The notes under the pieces were generated by a model. That model was not told where the DNA came from. It saw only the letters and a list, made by a program, of their open reading frames with translations, and did no database searches. The translations under genes were made by a program, and so were the position numbers. Of a stretch of DNA of 6,191 nucleotides, positions 1 to 5,220 are shown in pieces. Every line of letters begins with the position of its first letter. Positions within the stretch are counted from its first letter, which is position 1. The stretch covers positions 1 to 6,191 of the forward strand of contig CALLZZ010000081.1 in NCBI GenBank assembly GCA_937858235.1, written 5' to 3'. The DNA comes from an uncultured Clostridia bacterium. GTDB taxonomy: Bacteria > Bacillota > Clostridia > Oscillospirales > Oscillospiraceae.

Positions 1-1103
1 GCAGTCTTTATATCTTCATCTCGAATGAACTGCATAGAACATTCCGTTATATTGCTTATATGCTTACTGCAGCACCAAGCAATGTATTTTCTTGGACCAG
101 ATGAATGAACCCGTCTTTTAAAAGTACCGCCACACTCCGAGCAGATAATTTTGCTAGAGAAAGCATATCGGTTTAGATATTTGCTGTTGCGCTTTTCGAT
201 GCCTTTTTCCTTTGCTCTCTGATTGAGAACGGCATCTACAGCTTCAAAATCTTCATGGCTGATAATTGCCTCATGATGGTTTTCTACTAGATACATATCT
301 TTCTCACCATAATTGGTGTGCCTATTAAAATGGCTGTCAGTATAAGTCTTTTGTAAAATAACATCACCAGTATATTTTTCATTGGTCAGAATCCCTCTAA
401 TCGTAGTAGCTGTCCAACGACCACCTCTTTTTGATGGGATACCCTTTTGATTAAGATCATTTGCAACTTTCTGTGTGCCTTTGCCCGATAATACCTCTGC
501 AAAAATATACTTCACAACTTCAGCCTGCTTGGGGTTTACTATCATTTGACCGTCAATATTTTGATAACCATATGGCGGGTAGGAAATTTTAAAGGTTCCG
601 TTTTGAAATCGTCTTTGAATGGCCCACTTCGTATTTTCTGAAATGGAAATTGACTCGCTTTCTGCAAGCCCACTTAAAATTGAGAGCATCAACTCGCTTT
701 CCATTGAACCCGTATTGATATTTTCCTTCTCAAAATAGATATGAACCCCAAGGCCTATCAGTTTTCGAACCATCTCCAAGCAGTCTGTAGTATTTCTCGC
801 AAATCGGCTGATGGACTTTGTAATAATTAAGTCAATCCTTCCAGTTTCACAGTCTGATAACATTCTAAGCAGGTCAGAGCGGTTTTCCTTTTTCGTGCCA
901 CTGATTCCCTCGTCATAATATAAGCCTGCATATTCCCATTCTGGGTTCGCCTTTATGTAGGTCTCATAATGAGCCTTTTGTGCTTGCAAGCTGACTAGCT
1001 GTTCATTACTATCTGTGGAGACTCGGCAGTAGGCAACTACTCGTGTTTTTGGCTTAATAAAAGAGTTGGCAAGATTTCCTTCTATTTTCGTTATCTTTTT
1101 CAT
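1..1103 (-). CDS. Large serine recombinase (phage integrase type), 3' end outside window
   Basis: Site-specific DNA recombinase of the large serine family, which cuts and rejoins phage and host attachment sites through a covalent phosphoserine link. The 367 residues visible read without interruption from the ATG at 1101-1103. The catalytic domain spans about residues 20-160: motif AYCRVSTD (24-31) carries the nucleophile Ser29 and Arg27, followed by YYDEGISGT (62-70) and SISRFARN (97-104) with Arg100 and Arg103. A recombinase domain follows at about 166-280 (FKISYPPYGY, then GRWTATTIRGIL). A zinc ribbon begins at about 313, with CSEC (Cys321, Cys324) and likely partners Cys345 and Cys355. The frame runs off the left edge. 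Family members are usually about 450-550 aa, so the C-terminal coiled-coil part is missing from view. The ribosome site AAGGAGG lies 7 nt before the ATG. It has its own promoter and follows a SHOCT-like gene by 61 nt. It is probably the prophage integrase, although a recombinase of another element is possible. Confidence 0.95.
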   Translation of the reverse strand, partial: MKKITKIEGNLANSFIKPKTRVVAYCRVSTDSNEQLVSLQAQKAHYETYIKANPEWEYAGLYYDEGISGTKKENRSDLLRMLSDCETGRIDLIITKSISRFARNTTDCLEMVRKLIGLGVHIYFEKENINTGSMESELMLSILSGLAESESISISENTKWAIQRRFQNGTFKISYPPYGYQNIDGQMIVNPKQAEVVKYIFAEVLSGKGTQKVANDLNQKGIPSKRGGRWTATTIRGILTNEKYTGDVILQKTYTDSHFNRHTNYGEKDMYLVENHHEAIISHEDFEAVDAVLNQRAKEKGIEKRNSKYLNRYAFSSKIICSECGGTFKRRVHSSGPRKYIAWCCSKHISNITECSMQFIRDEDIKT

Positions 1104-1130
1104 CCTCTCACCTCCTTCTTGGTAGGTCAC

Positions 1131-1159
1131 ATATTACCTCTGAAACCCTTATATATCAA
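1131..1159 (-). promoter_or_regulatory. Sigma-A-like promoter for the recombinase
   Basis: On the minus strand, TTGATA (1154-1159, 5 of 6 to the -35 consensus) is followed after exactly 17 bp by TAATAT (1131-1136, 4 of 6 to the -10 consensus). Transcription would start near 1124, giving a leader of about 20 nt that contains the ribosome site at 1111-1117 and ends at the ATG at 1103. The promoter lies just after the end of the SHOCT-like gene and overlaps its stop codon region. It would let the recombinase be expressed independently of upstream genes. This is inferred from consensus match and spacing; no extended -10 is seen. Confidence 0.6.
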
Positions 1160-1168
1160 CGGTTTCAG
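1140..1168. promoter_or_regulatory. Inverted repeat, candidate operator over the recombinase promoter
   Basis: Perfect 8-bp arms CTGAAACC (1140-1147) and GGTTTCAG (1161-1168) are separated by 13 bp. The arm centres are 21 bp apart, about two helical turns, as expected for a dimeric DNA-binding protein. The repeat brackets the -35 hexamer: one arm lies just upstream of it and the other lies in the -35/-10 spacer. It also covers the stop codon of the SHOCT-like gene (1165-1167). Binding there would be expected to block RNA polymerase, so it is a candidate operator. It has no U-tract and is not an intrinsic terminator. A recombinase-binding site is an alternative reading. Confidence 0.5.
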
Positions 1169-1404
1169 GACATTATCTCAGCTAAAAAGGGGTAGAATGT
1201 TTGGCGGTTTAATGCGTCTATTTTGTTGAATTCCACTTCAGTTATTAAGCCTTTTTCGAGCATCTTTCTCAGCAATTTTTCTGCTTGGATATAATCAAAC
1301 TCACGTTGTAACTGTTCCTGTGAAACTCTCTTAAGTGCGGTGGTGCTTTTGTCTATAACTTCATCCGAGATCTTCGTAACTTTTTTATCCTCGTACTGAT
1401 TCAC
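1165..1404 (-). CDS. Small SHOCT-like protein beside the recombinase
   Basis: A 79-residue protein with a GTG start at 1402-1404. AGGAGGTGAT, a near-perfect match to the 16S anti-Shine-Dalgarno, lies before it with 9 nt from GGAGG to GTG, which decides the start. Residues 1-30 are polar and charged. Residues 35-65 (FDYIQAEKLLRKMLEKGLIT, then EVEFNKI) have the pattern of the SHOCT short helical module: two helices around a Lys-Gly-Leu-Ile turn, with a conserved ending like NRQTFYPFLAEIM. No membrane segment or signal peptide is visible. Similar small proteins are, from memory, often encoded next to serine recombinases in Firmicute phages and mobile elements, but their role is not established. 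Position between the lysis terminator and the recombinase suggests it belongs to the integration cassette, perhaps as a regulator or recombination partner; this is inference. No convincing promoter is seen upstream, so it may rely on readthrough. Confidence 0.85.
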   Translation of the reverse strand: MNQYEDKKVTKISDEVIDKSTTALKRVSQEQLQREFDYIQAEKLLRKMLEKGLITEVEFNKIDALNRQTFYPFLAEIMS

Positions 1405-1420
1405 TAGGAATCACCTCCTA
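1405..1420 (-). promoter_or_regulatory. Ribosome site of the SHOCT-like gene within a small inverted repeat
   Basis: The minus strand reads TAGGAGGTGATTCCTA directly before the GTG start. The Shine-Dalgarno sequence is nearly ideal. The outer TAGGA and TCCTA are perfect complements around a 6-nt loop, so the ribosome site can fold into a 5-bp hairpin. This supports the GTG start and may modestly limit initiation. Confidence 0.6.
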
Positions 1421-1483
1421 CCTAATAGCCGTGGGAACAGGTCGAAGTTGAGGATTTGTAGAATTTAATTTGAATCAGAGCAT

Positions 1484-1520
1484 AAAAAAAGAGCCTGCAA
1501 GGGAAAAACCCCCACAGGCT
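1484..1520 (-). terminator. Intrinsic terminator after the endolysin gene
   Basis: The minus-strand RNA folds into a 12-bp stem: AGCCTG pairs with CAGGCT (1515-1520 with 1492-1497), then three G-U wobbles and three G-C pairs, closing a 5-U loop (1504-1508). A C and seven U (1484-1490) follow. Read on the plus strand, the wobbles become C/A mismatches, so the terminator works in one direction only. It lies about 80 nt after the endolysin stop and separates the late lysis operon from the recombinase cassette. Confidence 0.9.
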
Positions 1521-1600
1521 ACATAAATTTAATAGTTTACTAATTTATTTAAGAGCTTGATGAAATTCAAGCAACACCGTTTTTAACTCGTCCCTTTTGA

Positions 1601-2302
1601 TTAATCATACTTAATAAATGCATCCGTAAAGCCTGCTTTTTTAGCTTTGGCAAGCTGTGCCTCAGCATTTGCTTTATCCGAATATGCACCGATCTGCACA
1701 CGGTAATATTTCTTTTTCACTGGTTCTGCTGGCTTATTTTCTGTGATTAGTAATTTCTTCACATCCGCTCGAAAGGTGTCCATACTCTTCCCATGTTTAG
1801 GGAACCAGTGCATCACATCCCCATGGTTACTGGCAATGCCTCGTTTATAACCTTCGCTGTGACAGATGATATCTTTTTCGCTAAATCCATAGAGTTTGCA
1901 AAGATGTACACAAAGCTCCACAGCTTCCTTGTAAACAGCAGAAAAATACGAGGCATCGGTCAATCCGTCCTCGCAAATTTCAAATCCAATATGAGTATTG
2001 TTCGCAGCTCCGCCAGCATGCCAACCTCGGTGATTCCAAGGTAATGTTTGATAGGTTGCAATGGAACCATCTGCTAATTTACCAATGAAGGCATGGACAC
2101 AGACTTCACGCCCTCCAGGTTTGTCTTGATTCCAATGGTTGTTATACTGGTTCTTTCCTAGCAAGCCATCGTCTGGGCCAACGTAGCGCTTCAACCATGG
2201 GTTGTTTGCACCAGTCGAGTGAACCATAATACCCTTTGGCGTTATGGTTTTACCCGCTTTATAGCAGGCATTGTTCGTAAGTATTAGTTTGCGTAACTTC
2301 AT
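1601..2302 (-). CDS. Phage endolysin: N-acetylmuramoyl-L-alanine amidase with SPOR-type tail
   Basis: Lysis enzyme predicted to cleave the amide bond between N-acetylmuramic acid and L-alanine in peptidoglycan, releasing phage progeny. The ATG at 2300-2302 gives 233 aa and has AGAGGTGA 8 nt upstream; the GTG nine bases earlier is part of that ribosome site and is rejected. The amidase_2-type zinc domain covers about residues 20-185: MVHSTG (His28), IGFEICED (Glu108), and HWFPKHGKSMD with His165 and Asp175. The 10-residue spacing from His165 to Asp175 matches the AmpD-type ligand pair, so His28, His165 and Asp175 are the likely zinc ligands. Residues 198-233 (YYRVQIGAYSDKANAEAQL and on) form one short SPOR-like unit of about 36 aa, presumably wall-binding; full SPOR domains are about twice as long, but short units are common in clostridial endolysins. 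No signal peptide is seen, consistent with export through the holin encoded just upstream. Confidence 0.93.
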   Translation of the reverse strand: MKLRKLILTNNACYKAGKTITPKGIMVHSTGANNPWLKRYVGPDDGLLGKNQYNNHWNQDKPGGREVCVHAFIGKLADGSIATYQTLPWNHRGWHAGGAANNTHIGFEICEDGLTDASYFSAVYKEAVELCVHLCKLYGFSEKDIICHSEGYKRGIASNHGDVMHWFPKHGKSMDTFRADVKKLLITENKPAEPVKKKYYRVQIGAYSDKANAEAQLAKAKKAGFTDAFIKYD

Positions 2303-2315
2303 TAAAATCACCTCT
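2303..2315 (-). promoter_or_regulatory. Ribosome site deciding the endolysin start
   Basis: AGAGGTGA (2308-2315, minus strand) lies 8 nt before the ATG at 2300-2302. The GTG at 2309-2311 is contained in this element and so cannot itself be served by it. Confidence 0.75.
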
Positions 2316-2333
2316 AATCAAATATTAATTCAA

Positions 2334-2774
2334 TCATCTTCCATCACCAGGCTTAGGCGGTTCCTTATCACGTCCATGTAGTTGCTGTAGAACCGATTTT
2401 AGGTTTTCTGGGATAGGCAGTCCAATATGTCCAGCATTCTCCAAAATGGATACTCCTTCATTACTTAGGTAGAAAAAGATTACTGCAGTTCGTAAAATGC
2501 CACTATTTTCTCCAATACTAACCAAAATTTGTGTATCGATAATATGAGCGATTCCTACCATTATAAAAATGAGAACCTTTTTGAAAATTCCCTTAGCACC
2601 GATTTCGCTACACAGTTTTTTATTCGCAATTGCACAAAGGACACCTGTCAGATAATCGATGACCACGAAGGCTACCAGTGCATAGAGAAATCCATCATAA
2701 CCGCCGAGAAACCATCCGAAAAATCCACCGGCAGCGGCAATAGCCAGCTGTATCCAATTCCAAATTTCTTTCAT
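2334..2774 (-). CDS. Phage holin, family 4 (toxin secretion/phage lysis type)
   Basis: Inner-membrane protein that at the timed end of infection permeabilises the membrane and gives the endolysin access to the wall. It is 146 aa from the ATG at 2772-2774, which has CGGAGGTG 8 nt upstream. Hydrophobic segments lie at about residues 7-24, 28-50, 66-85 and 92-111. The family-4 holin signature is clear: DYLTG (40-44) at the end of the second segment, a KKLCSEIGAKGIFKK loop (52-66), then RTAVIFFYLSNEGVSILEN (95-113) and GLPIPENL (118-125). The C-terminus is polar and Pro/Lys-rich (KEPPKPGDGR), as expected for a cytoplasmic tail. The stop is 31 nt before the endolysin start, so the two form a lysis module in the usual order. 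A longer frame back to 2831 exists but starts inside a terminator hairpin and lacks a ribosome site. Confidence 0.93.
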   Translation of the reverse strand: MKEIWNWIQLAIAAAGGFFGWFLGGYDGFLYALVAFVVIDYLTGVLCAIANKKLCSEIGAKGIFKKVLIFIMVGIAHIIDTQILVSIGENSGILRTAVIFFYLSNEGVSILENAGHIGLPIPENLKSVLQQLHGRDKEPPKPGDGR

Positions 2775-2780
2775 TAAAGA

Positions 2781-2788
2781 CACCTCCG
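2781..2788 (-). promoter_or_regulatory. Ribosome site deciding the holin start
   Basis: CGGAGGTG on the minus strand, with 8 nt between GGAGG and the ATG at 2774. It excludes the longer frame starting at 2831. Confidence 0.8.
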
Positions 2789-2808
2789 TTTCGTGTATTT
2801 CCATATAG

Positions 2809-2838
2809 AAAAGCGCCCCTGCAAATGACAAGAGCGCT
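2809..2838 (-). terminator. Hairpin terminator or attenuator between tail and lysis genes
   Basis: The minus-strand RNA begins AGCGCTCTTG at 2838 and folds with GCAGGGGCGCT ending at 2812: an 11-bp stem with three G-U wobbles around a 5-nt loop (2823-2827). Only a short U run (2809-2812, then C) follows. It starts 11 nt after the stop of the 784-aa tail gene. With such a short U-tract it is probably leaky and would reduce, rather than stop, transcription into the holin and endolysin genes. Like the terminator at 1484-1520 it pairs well only as minus-strand RNA. Confidence 0.65.
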
Positions 2839-2849
2839 GAATGTTACCT

Positions 2850-5204
2850 TTACATTATTTGAATTAGATCATGTATTTGTTGCATCACATCCGCTTTTGG
2901 TCGTCCTGTACCAATAGGTAGCCATGTGACAGATGGTATATCGAATGCATGGGAAGAATCAAAACTATTAATTATCATAATAATCGCATCAATAGCTTTA
3001 CGCATTTCAACGATATGGAATGGCCAATTCTTAACAGTGGTCTTTCTTGCGATGATCTCCTCTTTCCAAGTTGCAGGGGACATATTGTAATAGCTACGTA
3101 CCCTGTTTATAGCAGTTCGAAACGTCTTAATATGCGCTGCCTTTACATGTGTCACATTAGCGGTGATGATTTCAAAAGGTAATGCTAAAATCGTGAAGGT
3201 ACGAACAACTTCTGTGCTTGCTGACTCGATATCACTGTCAAGGCAACGAAAAGTAACGGTATGATTTCCTACAGAAAGAGGTTCTGCTTGGTAAATCGTC
3301 TTGACACCATTACCAAGATAGCCGCTTACAGAAAACCGCTCAGGATTGTCCACGCTATTTTGCCATGGACCAGAGTCAATCCTTACCTCCACTATTTGTG
3401 TTTGTCCATCTGGTTCAATCCCTGTTGTAATCATAAAACGTGGTGTAGAGTTATAAGTAAAATTGCCAGACATTGGACAGTCCACTACTGGTGATGCAGG
3501 TGGGCTGTTTTTCTTTACCATGTTGCTAACTACAAAGGCAGAAACTGCATCAAGTGCATCTGTAACACTGATTCGATAACGGGTATACCGACCAGCTATT
3601 TGTGAAGCATTTACCTGAAGGCTACCTGAGGTATTGCTTGAAATAATAGTCGTCAGTGCTACGTATGCCGACCAATTCACACCATCTGTCGATGTAGACT
3701 GTTGTATGACATACTGCTTAATCGCACTGGTTCCAGGTACCGTCCCACTCCATGAAAGATTTATTGTATTAGCTTCATATATAGGAGGGTTTGCGGCAAA
3801 AATAGTCGGTGGTATGGGCAGTATGTTTTTACGAACAGTATTGCTGGAAATAGTCCAGTCTGAGTAATAATCCTCACCAGCCGTACCACGAGTTCTTATT
3901 CGAAACCGACGATAATGGCCACGTGTAGCAGGTGGACTGACATTTAAAATACTGCTTGTTGCAGAAGTATTGACTATAGCCAATGCCAGCCAGGCACCCC
4001 AATTGATGTTATCATGTGAATCACTGTACTGTATTTCATAGGAAGTGATAGGGTTACCTGCACCGCCAGATGCTCCGCTCCAAGAAAGAGTGACATTTCC
4101 TTCAGATAATGTTGCACTTACCGTGCAAAGGGTCGGTGCTGCACAAGCTGTGACATTACAATAGATACTATTGCTGACTTTTTCTATTGAATAAACATCC
4201 AATGTATCAATTGTCCAAATACCAAATTGAGTATATGTTCCTGGAGTCCTTGAAACTATTGGGTTATAGCTCCCTCCGCTTGCCGCCAGTGTCAACGTGG
4301 TCAACACATTCCACGCACTCCAAGTACTATTATCCGTAGATGTGCGACTGGCAATTTGATATCCCTTAATTGGACTGGTACCGTTAGATGCTCCGCTCCA
4401 ATTAAGCGTGATAGTCTCATCGCTATATGCTGCCGGGGAGGCAACAGCAATCGTCGCTGGCTTTGGCACCGTATTTCTGCGGATGCTGTTTGTGGATACT
4501 TTCCAGCTAGAGTAATAACTAGCACCTGCTGTACCACGGGTTCGTACCTGAAATCTACGATAATTACCTCGGGTAGGAGGCGGTGCAACGGATACACTAC
4601 CACTTGTCGCTGTGGTGGTCACCGTTGTCAGAGCAGTCCATGCTCCCCATGTGACATTATCGGCGGAATCACTATATTGAATCTCATAACTGGAAATCGT
4701 ATTATTGATGCCTCCAGAAGCACCGCTCCAAGAAAGAGTCACATTCCCTTCCGCAAGTGTTGGAGAAACAGTACAAGATGTTGGGGCTCCACAAGCTGTA
4801 GTAAGCAATGGAGCACTTAGTACCGTATAGCTTGAATTGGTAATTACACCAGAGGATAATGGCAATCGTCCATCAGATACCACTTTGAATGTGACTGGCT
4901 GGGTTGCATTACCTGTAGTAGAAGCGCAGGTTACCGAAACATATCTGAGCCTTGGTGTGGTCCCTTCCCAGTTATCTCCATCCGCCGCTTTAATACGTAC
5001 CTGTGAAGAAGATCCATTTACAGTCATAGTGCAAAGCAATGCATAACCACTACGGATAAAGGAACCTGATGAACCCAACGCAGCGGATATGGTGAAATTG
5101 TATCTCATCTGACTATTATTTAGACGGCTTTTGGTATAAGTAATTGTGTAATGGACGGTCGGGCTAGAACCCGCCTGCAGAGTGATGCCATTAATATCCG
5201 CCAC
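2850..5204 (-). CDS. Large phage tail/adsorption protein with four FN3-like domains
   Basis: Virion protein of 784 aa, most likely a tail-fibre or baseplate component displayed at the tail tip for host contact; the receptor is unknown. The start is GTG at 5202-5204, 9 nt after GGAGG. The ATG just upstream is followed at once by TAA and cannot be used. Visible layout: a beta-rich N-terminal region (1-137); four fibronectin-III-like domains at about 138-244, 245-350, 354-460 and 461-566, each with a core like VTLSWSGASGG; an Ig-like domain (567-673, including WQNSVDNPERFSV and VGNHTVTFRC); and a C-terminal helical part (674-784). The FN3 region is a duplication of a two-domain unit with an exact period of 216 residues. 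The C-terminus holds at least two repeats of the pattern H-x4-R-x-A-I (His691-Ile699, His730-Ile738). There is no signal peptide, as expected for a virion protein. It sits between a baseplate gene and the holin. The virion role is inferred from composition and position; the exact part is uncertain. Confidence 0.88.
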   Translation of the reverse strand: MADINGITLQAGSSPTVHYTITYTKSRLNNSQMRYNFTISAALGSSGSFIRSGYALLCTMTVNGSSSQVRIKAADGDNWEGTTPRLRYVSVTCASTTGNATQPVTFKVVSDGRLPLSSGVITNSSYTVLSAPLLTTACGAPTSCTVSPTLAEGNVTLSWSGASGGINNTISSYEIQYSDSADNVTWGAWTALTTVTTTATSGSVSVAPPPTRGNYRRFQVRTRGTAGASYYSSWKVSTNSIRRNTVPKPATIAVASPAAYSDETITLNWSGASNGTSPIKGYQIASRTSTDNSTWSAWNVLTTLTLAASGGSYNPIVSRTPGTYTQFGIWTIDTLDVYSIEKVSNSIYCNVTACAAPTLCTVSATLSEGNVTLSWSGASGGAGNPITSYEIQYSDSHDNINWGAWLALAIVNTSATSSILNVSPPATRGHYRRFRIRTRGTAGEDYYSDWTISSNTVRKNILPIPPTIFAANPPIYEANTINLSWSGTVPGTSAIKQYVIQQSTSTDGVNWSAYVALTTIISSNTSGSLQVNASQIAGRYTRYRISVTDALDAVSAFVVSNMVKKNSPPASPVVDCPMSGNFTYNSTPRFMITTGIEPDGQTQIVEVRIDSGPWQNSVDNPERFSVSGYLGNGVKTIYQAEPLSVGNHTVTFRCLDSDIESASTEVVRTFTILALPFEIITANVTHVKAAHIKTFRTAINRVRSYYNMSPATWKEEIIARKTTVKNWPFHIVEMRKAIDAIIMIINSFDSSHAFDIPSVTWLPIGTGRPKADVMQQIHDLIQIM
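3507..4145 (-). repeat. Two-domain FN3 repeat unit, second copy
   Basis: Encodes residues 354-566 of the tail protein, two FN3-like domains (A' and B'). It matches the unit at 4155-4793 at a fixed offset of 648 bp (216 codons). The first domain, A' (3825-4145), agrees with A at 73 of 107 positions by hand count. The second, B' (3507-3824), agrees with B at about 45 of 106. A 17-nt block beginning CCGCTCCAAG is identical at 4075-4091 and 4723-4739. Confidence 0.85.
4155..4793 (-). repeat. Two-domain FN3 repeat unit, first copy
   Basis: Encodes residues 138-350 of the tail protein: domain A (4473-4793) with CGAPTSC and the core GNVTLSWSGASGG, then domain B (4155-4472) with the core TITLNWSGASNG. 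The A and B cores are offset by 110 residues and are themselves related, implying an older single-domain duplication before the two-domain unit was copied. Confidence 0.85.
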
Positions 5205-5220
5205 TTACATTCACCTCCTC
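5205..5220 (-). promoter_or_regulatory. Ribosome site and start-stop (ATG TAA) element before a GTG start
   Basis: GAGGAGGTGA (5211-5220) begins immediately after the TAG stop of the preceding gene. It is followed by ATG TAA (5205-5210) and then the GTG start of the tail protein, all in one frame. The spacing from GGAGG is 3 nt to the ATG, which is too short, and 9 nt to the GTG, which is normal. This decides in favour of GTG. Confidence 0.75.

Noticed and set aside
1124..1139. Second inverted repeat AGGT-N8-ACCT over the recombinase -10 element.
   Set aside because: The arms are only 4 bp long, which is expected by chance.
1421..1483. Possible promoter for the SHOCT-like gene.
   Set aside because: Several weak hexamers exist (such as TTCAAA or TACAAA), but none forms a -35/-10 pair with acceptable spacing.
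1555..1572. Hairpin GCTTGA-N6-TCAAGC after the endolysin.
   Set aside because: The stem is only 6 bp, with no U-tract behind it, and a much stronger terminator follows at 1484-1520.
1793..2044. Plus-strand open frame opposite the endolysin.
   Set aside because: It is antisense to the amidase catalytic region and shows no protein-like features of its own.
2303..2311. GTG start for the endolysin, adding three residues.
   Set aside because: The GTG is part of the Shine-Dalgarno AGAGGTGA that serves the ATG at 2302.
2775..2831. A longer holin start adding 19 residues (beginning MSFAGALF).
   Set aside because: It begins inside the terminator hairpin, has no ribosome site, and the internal ATG at 2774 has a strong one and gives a normal holin N-terminus.
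4301..4603. A 100-codon open frame on the minus strand in another frame.
   Set aside because: It overlaps the tail gene completely and has no ribosome site or domain.
4356..4820. A 154-codon open frame on the plus strand.
   Set aside because: It lies wholly antisense to the FN3 domains, is rich in Cys, Arg and Ser with no recognisable domain, and follows from the Thr/Ser-rich codons of the true gene.
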